Source of the DNA: Streptomyces griseiscabiei
Lineage (GTDB): Bacteria; Actinomycetota; Actinomycetes; Streptomycetales; Streptomycetaceae
Assembly (NCBI RefSeq): GCF_020010925.1
Contig: NZ_JAGJBZ010000002.1
Span: forward strand, 372,001-436,000
Direction of reading: 5' to 3'
Length of the DNA: 64,000 bases
The notes under the pieces were generated by a model. That model saw only the letters and a list, made by a program, of their open reading frames with translations, was not told the origin of the DNA and ran no database searches. This document shows, one piece after another, positions 8,972-16,038 of this stretch. The stretch's first letter is position 1. Every line of letters starts with the position of its first letter. The position numbers were made by a program, and so were the translations under genes.

Positions 8972-9215
8972 GGCCTGTCTTCACATTCCCGTCGTCGCCC
9001 GAAGGGCGGCCCCGCGGCGTCGTGGGGGTACCTCCCGGTCGAGCGAAGCCGAGACTGGGGGAGCGTGCTCTCGGCGTGCCGGGCCCTGACCCGCGTACTG
9101 GACGTACTCGGGTCAGGGCCCGGTGCGGCGGTGGGGGTACCTCCCGCTCGAGCGAAGCCGAGAGTGGGGGAGCGTGCATGGCGTCGCGGGGCAGGCGGGA
9201 ATGTGAAGACAGGCC
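8972..9215 (-). mobile_element. 244-bp MITE-like element, copy 2 (inverted)
   Basis: Reverse-complement copy of 8078-8321 with the same length and CTAG on both sides (8968-8971 and 9216-9219). I found only about three differences by eye. Two are matched changes in the terminal repeats (CAAATTC becomes CACATTC at one end, GAATTTG becomes GAATGTG at the other), so the ends remain complementary. The third is one A/G change near the centre. High identity suggests recent insertion, duplication or gene conversion. Confidence 0.85.
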
Positions 9216-9219
9216 CTAG

Positions 9220-9266
9220 GGCCCTTCTGACGGATCTTCGCGGCGTCGGAGATCCACCAGAAGGGC
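9220..9266. repeat. 47-bp nested hairpin between two CTAG sites
   Basis: Directly after MITE copy 2 lies a small nested palindrome. The outer arms are GCCCTTCTG / CAGAAGGGC and the inner arms GGATCT / AGATCC, again bounded by CTAG (9216-9219 and 9267-9270). It could be a separate miniature element or remnant, or act as a bidirectional terminator for tetR. There is no U-tract. Confidence 0.6.
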
Positions 9267-9357
9267 CTAGGGGCACCGGCGGCTGTCGAGTTGCTGTGAA
9301 TCGTGGCGCGGGTGGCGGGGGTCACAGACAAGGGACCGGCGAGGCGTCGAAGGTGGG

Positions 9358-10296
9358 GTGAACCGGAAGGAGCGCCTCACCTTGGACGCCGCCGAGACCG
9401 ACGCTGTTGGGACCGACGCTGCCGAGACAGACGTCGCCGGGACCGACGCTGCCGGGACCGGCGCCTCCGGGACCGCGACCGCCGCGCGACCCTTCCTCGA
9501 CGGCATCCCTCGGCAGGCGGGTGCGGTGCCGGCCGAAGTGGCGCGACGCGAGGACGAGCCCGAGGGCGAGCCCGCGGGGCTCGAAGAACGCGTGCCCGCC
9601 CCGCGCACGCGCCCCCCGCTCCCGCGCCCTTGGCGGCTGCTCCCCACGCCCACCGGTACGCCCTTCACCTTCTTCTACGCCGCCGTCCTGCTGGGCACCT
9701 CGCTGGTCGCCGCGCACGCCGATCCGGCGCTGGTGCACGCGCTGCACCAGGGCTCCAGCACGGACGTGGCGCACCTGGTCCGGACCCCGGTGCTGGTGCT
9801 GTTCGCCAGCGCGCTGTGGGTCGCGGGCGGGGTCGGATCCCCGTACGCCCTCGGTTTCGTGCTGGTGCTGACCGCGCTGGAACGCCGGGTCGGCGGGTGG
9901 CGCACGGCCGCGGTCTTCCTGCTGGGCCATGTCCTCGCCACCCTCGCGACCGAGGTCCCGGTGGGCTTCGCCGTCCTGGCGGGCCGTCTCCCCGACAGTT
10001 CCCTCCACCGTCTCGACTACGGCATCAGCTTCGGGGTGGCGGCGAGTGTGGGCGCGTTGGCGGGGCTGCTGTCGCCGTGGCTGCGGTGGCCGATCCTGCT
10101 GTGCTTCGGCGGCATGCTGGTGGACGACCTGTTCGCGTACGCGGACCCGATGACGAACTGGGGGCATCTGATGTCCCTGGCCATCGAGGTGGCGACCTGG
10201 CCGGTGGTGCGGAGTTGGCGGCGGGCGCGGCAGGCCGGGCCGGTGGGCCCCGGGGCGGGGACGGGGCGGGCTCAGGCCGTCACGACCGTCGCGTAG
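9358..10296 (+). CDS. Rhomboid-like integral membrane protein
   Basis: Membrane protein of 312 residues with a ~105-residue cytoplasmic N-terminus and about six transmembrane helices from ~107 on. The helices show the broad hydrophobicity and [14 protein letters not shown] / [17 protein letters not shown] pattern of actinobacterial rhomboid-like proteins. I do not see a convincing GxSx serine motif, so protease activity is doubtful. The N-terminus carries low-complexity pentads ([10 protein letters not shown] and similar) encoded by a 15-bp tandem repeat, which could be slippage-derived. The GTG at 9358 follows AAGGTGG. Its 3' end overlaps the converging ABC fragment by 17 bp. Confidence 0.75.
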   Translation: MNRKERLTLDAAETDAVGTDAAETDVAGTDAAGTGASGTATAARPFLDGIPRQAGAVPAEVARREDEPEGEPAGLEERVPAPRTRPPLPRPWRLLPTPTGTPFTFFYAAVLLGTSLVAAHADPALVHALHQGSSTDVAHLVRTPVLVLFASALWVAGGVGSPYALGFVLVLTALERRVGGWRTAAVFLLGHVLATLATEVPVGFAVLAGRLPDSSLHRLDYGISFGVAASVGALAGLLSPWLRWPILLCFGGMLVDDLFAYADPMTNWGHLMSLAIEVATWPVVRSWRRARQAGPVGPGAGTGRAQAVTTVA

Positions 10297-10640
10297 CCGC
10301 CGCCCGCGCCCAGCGCGTCCAGCGGGCCGTGGAGGCGAGGCGGCCGGAGCGGAGCACGGTGACGTCGTCGCACGGGTCGAGCCCGGCCGTCGGCTCGTCG
10401 AGCAGGAGCAGTGTGGGCGCATCGACGATGGCCTGCGCGATGCCCACCCGCTGTTTCATCCCGCCGGAGAGGGTACGGAGCCTGTGCCCCAGCCGGTCGC
10501 CCCGGTCGACGGCCTCCGCCGCCCTGGTGACCGCCTCCGCGATCCGCCCGCCCGGCATCGCGCGCAGCCACGCCGCGTACGCCAGGAACTCGCGGACCGT
10601 GCAGCCGCGGAGCACATCGATGGATTCACCGCGTGAGGTT
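10280..10640 (-). pseudogene. ABC transporter ATP-binding protein fragment
   Basis: The translation from about 10640 down shows the middle of an ABC ATPase: [13 protein letters not shown], the signature [16 protein letters not shown] and Walker [14 protein letters not shown]. The Walker A half is missing upstream. Immediately after GLDP the protein jumps to [11 protein letters not shown], so the D-loop/H-loop stretch and the switch histidine are deleted. The C-terminus then degenerates into low-complexity Arg/Ala. An N-terminal deletion plus an internal deletion make this a decayed gene. It has no start or ribosome-binding site of its own. No permease partner is nearby. Confidence 0.8.
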
Positions 10641-10797
10641 GCGCAGGTGGCGGCGTCGTACCGGCGGGGAGGTGCGCCGGTGGCACGAGCGGCGCTCGTG
10701 CGCCGGTCGGGGGTGCGTGGAGGGCGCGTGAGGGGCGCGTACGGCGGTGCGCGCCGACCGGTGCTCCGGATCGGCGGCGCTGTTCCGTGCGCCCGGG

Positions 10798-11478
10798 TCA
10801 CGGCCGCCCGTCGCCCGCCCGCCCCGTGAACCTCGCACTCGTCAGCGGCGCTTCCACCCTCCACCCCAGTGCCTCGTACAGCGCCCGCCCGTCCGGTGTG
10901 CCGGCCAGGACCCCGGTCTCCGCGCCCTGGGTGAGGGCGGAGCGGGTGAGGGTGTGGAGGACGGTGGTGGCGAGGCCGCGGCGGCGGTGGTCCGGGGACG
11001 TCTCTATCTGGTCGACGACGGCGGTCGCCCCGGTGGGGGCGATCTGGCCGCGGGCGGCGAAGGAGCCGTCGGGCGCGGCGATCATCACCCGGGTCACCCC
11101 ACCGGTCGACCAGGTGCGCAGCCGGTAGCCGTCGGGGAGGGGGCGGGACGTGGCCGCGGGGGTCCCGTGCGTCCTCAGCCGGGTCGTCATCAGGCAGCCC
11201 GGCTCGGGGTCCACCCACCAGCCCTCGCCGAGCCAGGGCGTCACCCTCGACGGCTCCGCGAAGACCTTGAGCCAGACCGCGGCCCCGGTGACGGCGTCCG
11301 CGACCTTACGGACCGCCGCCTCCGTCACCTCCTCGTTCGTCGCCCCGAGGACGTGGCGGGTGACGTGGTGGGCCATGCCCATGTCGATCGTGCAGCCCCA
11401 CGGCTCGGCCACCGGCGGCGCCGCACCACGCGAGACCACCCATCCGTCGACCCAGGCCCGCACGATTCCGTCCACCAC
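10798..11478 (-). CDS. GNAT-family N-acetyltransferase
   Basis: Protein of about 226 residues. The C-terminal half carries the GNAT acetyl-CoA site [20 protein letters not shown] (~160-179) and the late motif [15 protein letters not shown]. The N-terminal ~100 residues are less conserved. Two consecutive GTG codons (11478 and 11475) follow GGAGG; the second has the better spacing, so the true start may be 11475. It is transcribed divergently from lon, with 216 bp between them. The acetylated substrate is unknown. Confidence 0.85.
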   Translation of the reverse strand: MVDGIVRAWVDGWVVSRGAAPPVAEPWGCTIDMGMAHHVTRHVLGATNEEVTEAAVRKVADAVTGAAVWLKVFAEPSRVTPWLGEGWWVDPEPGCLMTTRLRTHGTPAATSRPLPDGYRLRTWSTGGVTRVMIAAPDGSFAARGQIAPTGATAVVDQIETSPDHRRRGLATTVLHTLTRSALTQGAETGVLAGTPDGRALYEALGWRVEAPLTSARFTGRAGDGRP

Positions 11479-11653
11479 GACCTCCGTGTGTGTAGGTGAG
11501 TAAGTAGGTAAGCAATCAGTCGGTAATAGGTGATGTTGGAAAGAGAGTATTACTCATGGTGGAGCGGGCGGGTGTGACCGTCGGTCTCCGGGGTGCGTGA
11601 TCGCCCACAGCGAACGGGCCGCCCCTCGGGGAACATTCCTCGGCTCATGTGCA

Positions 11654-11672
11654 TTGAGTCGGCATAGCTCAA
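11654..11672. promoter_or_regulatory. HAIR-type operator (HspR) upstream of lon
   Basis: TTGAGT-N7-GCTCAA at 11654-11672 matches the HspR-associated inverted repeat (CTTGAGT-N7-ACTCAAG) in spacing and core. It lies 23 bp before the lon ATG, where bound repressor would block transcription or early elongation. The lon gene of Streptomyces lividans is known to be under HspR control, so a heat-shock operator here is expected. Confidence 0.85.
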
Positions 11673-11694
11673 CTTGACTGCCTAGGGAGAGATC

Positions 11695-14103
11695 ATGGCA
11701 TCGACGTCCGCACCGCTCACCCTGCCCGTGCTGCCGCTCGACGAGGAGGTCGTGCTGCCGGGAATGGTGGTGCCGTTGGACCTCAATGACACAGATGTAC
11801 GGGCCGCGGTGGAGGCCGCGCAGGCGGCGGCCCGGGCCGAGCCCGGGAAGCCGAAGGTGCTGCTGGTGCCGCGGATCGACGGGGCGTACGTGAGCACGGG
11901 TGTGCTCGGGACCGTCGAGCAGGTCGGACGGCTGGCGGACGGCGACCCCGGCGCGCTCATCCGCGCCCTCGGGCGGGTGCGGATCGGGGCCGGGACCACC
12001 GGGCCCGGCGCCGCCCTGTGGGTCGAGGGGACGCGGGCCGACGACAGCGTGCCGGAGCCGCTGCCCGGACAGGTGGCCGAACTCGTCAAGGAGTACAAGG
12101 CACTTGCCACCAGCTGGCTGCGCAAGCGCGGCGCCTGGCAGGTCGTGGACCGGGTGCAGGCGATCGACGACGTCTCCGCGCTCGCCGACAACTCCGGGTA
12201 CTCGCCCTTCCTCACCGTCGAGCAGAAGATCCAGCTCCTGGAGACCGCCGACCCGATCGCCCGGCTGAAGCTCGCCACCCAGCAGCTGCGCGACCACCTC
12301 GCCGAGCAGGACGTCGCCGAGACCATCGCCAAGGACGTCCAGGAGGGCGTCGAGAAGCAGCAGCGCGAGTTCCTGCTGCGGCGTCAGCTCGAAGCCGTCC
12401 GCAAGGAGCTGCGCGAGCTGAACGGCGAACAGGACGGCGAGGAGTCCGACGACTACCGGGCCCGCGTCGAGGCCGCCGACCTGCCGGAGACGGTCCGGGA
12501 GGCCGCCCTCAAGGAGGTCGACAAGCTGGAGCGGTCCAGCGACCAGTCCCCCGAGGGCGGCTGGATCCGGACCTGGCTCGACACCGTGCTCGAACTTCCC
12601 TGGAACGAGCGAACCGATGACACTGGCGCGTACGACATCCGGGGCGCCCAGCGGGTGCTCGACGCCGAGCACGCCGGTCTGGAGGACGTGAAGGAGCGCA
12701 TCACCGAGTACCTCGCCGTGCGCAAGCGGCGCGCGGACCGGGGGCTGGGTGTCGTCGGCGGGCGGCGCGGCGGTGCCGTGCTCGCCCTCGTCGGGCCGCC
12801 CGGTGTCGGCAAGACCAGCCTCGGCGAGTCCGTGGCGCACGCGATGGGCAGGAAGTTCGTCCGGGTCGCGCTCGGCGGTGTGCGCGACGAGGCGGAGATC
12901 CGCGGGCACCGGCGTACGTACGTCGGGGCGCTCCCCGGACGGATCGTCCGCGCCATCAAGGAGGCCGGGTCCATGAACCCCGTCGTCCTGCTCGACGAGA
13001 TCGACAAGGTCGGCTCCGACTTCCGGGGCGACCCGGCCGCCGCGCTGCTCGAAGTCCTCGACCCCGCGCAGAACCACACCTTCCGGGACCACTACCTGGA
13101 GGTGGAACTCGACCTGAGCGACGTCGTCTTCCTCGCCACGGCCAATGTGCTGGAGGCCATCCCCGAGGCCCTGCTCGACCGGATGGAGCTCGTCCGGCTG
13201 GACGGGTACACCGAGGACGAGAAGGTCGTCATCGCCCGGGACCATCTGCTGCCCCGTCAGCTGGAGCGGGCCGGGCTCGGCGCCGACGAGGTCGTCCTCG
13301 ACGAGGGCGCGCTGCGCAAGCTGGCCGGCGAGTACACCCGCGAGGCGGGCGTGCGGAACCTGGAACGGTCCGTGGCGCGGCTGCTGCGCAAGGTCGCGGC
13401 CCAGCACGAACTGGGGCGGCGGGAGCTGCCGTTCACCGTCACCGAGGGGGAGCTGCGCGGGCTCATCGGGCGCCCGCACCACGTACCCGAGTCGGCCCAG
13501 GACCCGGCGGAGCGGCGGACGGCGGTGCCGGGTGTCGCGACCGGGCTCGCGGTCACCGGCGCGGGTGGTGACGTGCTGTACGTCGAGGCGTCGCTCGCCG
13601 ACCCGGAGACGGGCGCGGCGGGGCTGACCCTCACCGGCCAGCTGGGCGACGTGATGAAGGAGTCCGCGCAGATCGCGCTCTCCTTCCTGCGCTCGCACGG
13701 CGCGGAGCTGGAGCTGCCCGTCGCCGACCTCAAGGACCGGGGTGTGCACATCCACTTCCCGGCGGGCGCGGTCCCCAAGGACGGCCCGAGCGCCGGCGTC
13801 ACCATGACGACGGCCCTCGCCTCGCTGCTGTCCGGGCGGCTGGTCCGTACGGACGTGGCGATGACCGGTGAGGTCTCGCTGACCGGGCGGGTGCTGCCCA
13901 TCGGCGGCGTCAAGCAGAAGCTGCTCGCGGCGCATCGGGCCGGTGTCACCACCGTCGTCATCCCCAAGCGGAACGAGGCCGACCTCGACGACGTCCCCGC
14001 GGAGGTGCTGGACAAGCTCGACGTCCACGCCGTGACGGATGTCCGGCAGGTGCTGGAGCTGGCGCTCGCGCCGGCGGAGACGGCGGTGCCGGCGGCGGCG
14101 TGA
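11695..14103 (+). CDS. lon: ATP-dependent Lon protease
   Basis: Lon degrades misfolded and regulatory proteins in the cytoplasm as a homohexamer. The 802-residue protein has the usual order. The N-terminal substrate-binding domain begins LPVLPLDEEVVLPGMVVPLDL. A central AAA+ domain has Walker A VGPPGVGKTSL (~365-375) and Walker B VVLLDEIDKVG. The C-terminal Ser-Lys peptidase domain has the catalytic Ser in PKDGPSAGVTM and Lys in GGVKQKLLAAHRAG. ATG at 11695 follows GGGAGAG with good spacing. An HspR-type operator immediately upstream indicates heat-shock repression. A palindromic dispersed repeat follows the stop codon. Confidence 0.98.
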   Translation: MASTSAPLTLPVLPLDEEVVLPGMVVPLDLNDTDVRAAVEAAQAAARAEPGKPKVLLVPRIDGAYVSTGVLGTVEQVGRLADGDPGALIRALGRVRIGAGTTGPGAALWVEGTRADDSVPEPLPGQVAELVKEYKALATSWLRKRGAWQVVDRVQAIDDVSALADNSGYSPFLTVEQKIQLLETADPIARLKLATQQLRDHLAEQDVAETIAKDVQEGVEKQQREFLLRRQLEAVRKELRELNGEQDGEESDDYRARVEAADLPETVREAALKEVDKLERSSDQSPEGGWIRTWLDTVLELPWNERTDDTGAYDIRGAQRVLDAEHAGLEDVKERITEYLAVRKRRADRGLGVVGGRRGGAVLALVGPPGVGKTSLGESVAHAMGRKFVRVALGGVRDEAEIRGHRRTYVGALPGRIVRAIKEAGSMNPVVLLDEIDKVGSDFRGDPAAALLEVLDPAQNHTFRDHYLEVELDLSDVVFLATANVLEAIPEALLDRMELVRLDGYTEDEKVVIARDHLLPRQLERAGLGADEVVLDEGALRKLAGEYTREAGVRNLERSVARLLRKVAAQHELGRRELPFTVTEGELRGLIGRPHHVPESAQDPAERRTAVPGVATGLAVTGAGGDVLYVEASLADPETGAAGLTLTGQLGDVMKESAQIALSFLRSHGAELELPVADLKDRGVHIHFPAGAVPKDGPSAGVTMTTALASLLSGRLVRTDVAMTGEVSLTGRVLPIGGVKQKLLAAHRAGVTTVVIPKRNEADLDDVPAEVLDKLDVHAVTDVRQVLELALAPAETAVPAAA

Positions 14104-14150
14104 CGGGGTGAGGTGGGGGGTGTCCGGGGTGCGTGCCGGGTGCGGGTGCG

Positions 14151-14267
14151 TGGGGCTTCTCGCGCAGTTCCCCGCGCCCCTGAAGAGCAGGGGCTGCGCC
14201 CCGTGCTTTTCAGGCCCGCAGGGGCCTGTTGCTTTCAGGGGCGCGGGGAACTGCGCGACCAGCCCCC
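14151..14267. repeat. Dispersed palindromic repeat, full copy A
   Basis: A ~117-bp inverted repeat between lon and the marR gene. Left arm GGGGCTTCTCGCGCAGTTCC continues CCGCGCCCCTGAA; the right arm is its complement, ending in CTGCGCGACCAGCCCC. Two small internal hairpins (GGGGCTGCGCCCC and CAGGCCCGCAGGGGCCTG) fill the centre. It probably also terminates lon transcription. Further copies or halves are at 22131, 24068, 26817 and 30329. Confidence 0.85.
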
Positions 14268-14358
14268 ACCGGACCCGCGGGCGCCCTGGACCCTGTCCGC
14301 CCCCCACCTGCGAAATACTGACCCGCAGGTACCCGCAACAGGAATCAGGAGCCCCCAC

Positions 14359-14859
14359 GTGCAGGACGAAGGCGGAATCGGCGACGGCGAAGGCGGCGGT
14401 GTCGGCGCCGATCTGCCGGTGAGCGGGATGGACCAGGCGTACCTCGCGCTGGAGCGGGAGCTGACGGTCCTGTTGCGGCGGGCCCGCGCCAAGTCCGGGG
14501 AGATGGCCCGCGCCGTCCACCCCGACCTGGAGTCCGCCGCCTACGGCCTCCTCGCCCGCCTCGACGAGGCCGGCCGCCTGCGCGCCACCGAACTCGCCGC
14601 CTTCATCGGTGTCGGCAAGGCCACCATGTCCCGTCAGCTCCGCGCCCTGGAGCACCTCGGACTCATCGCCCGCGAACCCGACCCCGCCGACGGCCGCGCC
14701 TGGCTCGTCCACCTCACGGACGAGGGCCGCGCCCGTTTCCGCGCGGTCCGCGACGCCCGCCGGGGAGCGTACGTACGCCAGCTCGCCGGCTGGGACCGCG
14801 ACGAGGTGGCCGAGCTGGCCCGGCTGCTGCTCCAGCTCAACCGCGGCGTGGAGAGCTGA
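14359..14859 (+). CDS. MarR-family transcriptional regulator
   Basis: Regulator of 166 residues with a MarR winged helix: LRATELAAFIGVGKATMSRQLRALEHLGLI is the recognition region and REPDPADGRAWLVHLTDEG the wing. The GTG at 14359 is preceded by AGGAG at 8 nt, so it is preferred over the internal ATG that starts MDQAYLALE. Its TGA stop (14857-14859) abuts the stop of the converging PP2C-like gene at 14860. The acidic, glycine-rich first 25 residues are variable. No operator or target is obvious. Confidence 0.88.
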   Translation: MQDEGGIGDGEGGGVGADLPVSGMDQAYLALERELTVLLRRARAKSGEMARAVHPDLESAAYGLLARLDEAGRLRATELAAFIGVGKATMSRQLRALEHLGLIAREPDPADGRAWLVHLTDEGRARFRAVRDARRGAYVRQLAGWDRDEVAELARLLLQLNRGVES

Positions 14860-15660
14860 CTACCACTCGGCGAACACCGCGCTCGCGTCGTCGTGCCTCT
14901 TGGCACGGCCCAGGAACACGCGGTCCGTGTCGGTGGCTTCGAGCTCCCGCACCCGCCGCACCAGCCCCCGGGTCCCCGTCTTGCGGGTGAAGGCGAGGAG
15001 GTCGGCCCAGTCGCCCTCCCGGAACATCTCCGTCCAGCGGCTCGCGCCGTCCGTCAACGCGAGCAGTGCGCGGACCTCCTCGCGGGGGAGGGTTCCCGTC
15101 ACCGCCCGCGCGGCCACGGCGGGATCCGCGGCGGCCGTCCAGAAGCCGCCCTCCTTGTTGCGCAGGACCGAGTCGACGTGCGCGGCCGTGGCCAGGGCCG
15201 CGCGGGGGAGCCGGGAGAGACGGTCGTCCAGGACGGCCGTCACCGTGTTGTCCGGCCGCTCGAACAGCAGGGCCGAGTCCGACAACACCAGGTACTCCAC
15301 GGCCGTCCGGGACCAGCGGGCGACAACCACCGTGGCCTGTGGGGTTCGTGGGTGAGAAAGGTCACAGGTTTGGACGTGCGCCCCGGCGGTACGGGAAATG
15401 GCCTGTGAGAGCACGTCGGACAACGGCGAATCCCGCTCCGAAACGGACAGTTCGGTCAGGGAGCCGCCGAGGCGGGAAGTGAACCATGCGACCGAATGTC
15501 GACAGCCGTGGCCCCCGGGCGGCGGGGTCACCCCGTCGAGGACGACCAGGGCGCCGCCCTGTCCCCCCGCGGGCAGGGCCACCGCCGCGAAGTCCTCGTT
15601 GGGGTGGAAGGGGTTGCCGGGCTCCGAGACGAGTTCCGTGCGCATTCGGCCAGTCTGCAC
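14860..15660 (-). CDS. PP2C-like Ser/Thr phosphatase
   Basis: Protein of about 266 residues resembling the PP2C_2 family. Metal-binding motifs are visible in order: NEDFAAVAL (~21-29), VVLDGVTPPPGG (~39-50), ALTDGASRW (~205-213) and the final HDDASAVF. A soluble Mn/Mg-dependent phosphoprotein phosphatase is likely. The GTG at 15660 follows GGAGGG closely; an ATG at 15645 is an alternative. It is divergent from the conservon across a 378-bp gap. Confidence 0.8.
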   Translation of the reverse strand: MQTGRMRTELVSEPGNPFHPNEDFAAVALPAGGQGGALVVLDGVTPPPGGHGCRHSVAWFTSRLGGSLTELSVSERDSPLSDVLSQAISRTAGAHVQTCDLSHPRTPQATVVVARWSRTAVEYLVLSDSALLFERPDNTVTAVLDDRLSRLPRAALATAAHVDSVLRNKEGGFWTAAADPAVAARAVTGTLPREEVRALLALTDGASRWTEMFREGDWADLLAFTRKTGTRGLVRRVRELEATDTDRVFLGRAKRHDDASAVFAEW

Positions 15661-16038
15661 GAGCCCTCCACAAGATCAGTGAAAGGCCGACAATGGTCGC
15701 CGTACGACCCGGACCCTCCAGACAGGGCGCCGGGTTTGGCATGGAATGATCGTGAGCGGTGAAGCGCGGCGGCGAATACTGTCAAAGCGCGTCGCCGACG
15801 TCCAACCGGCCCGCAGTACGGGGCATCGGCACGAGCCGGAGGAACTTGCCCGCCAACTCCCCGGCGATGTTCACTCCTTCGGGTGGCGGGACTGTTGATG
15901 CGGGACCGTCGCCCACCGGCACTGGGAGGGTCGGGAGCCGTACCGGGGGGACGGCTGTGCACGACATACGACTAGCGACCGACGGCTTTCGACCGGTCGA
16001 CGGATCGTCACCCCGGCCCATGGGTACACGAGTCAGGA
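15661..16038. other. Divergent intergenic region, PP2C gene / conservon
   Basis: This 378-bp region must contain promoters for both the minus-strand phosphatase gene and the plus-strand conservon operon. I see no protein-coding signal with proper codon bias and no strong palindrome. An AT-richer patch at 15735-15785 is the most promoter-like part. Confidence 0.45.

Noticed and set aside
9358..10296. Active rhomboid protease
   Set aside because: Rhomboid-like topology, but I found no clear GxSx serine and paired His. Called rhomboid-like only.
11554..14712. A 1052-residue minus-strand ORF opposite lon
   Set aside because: Complement of lon codons (Leu/Asp/Gly-rich antisense); no family features.
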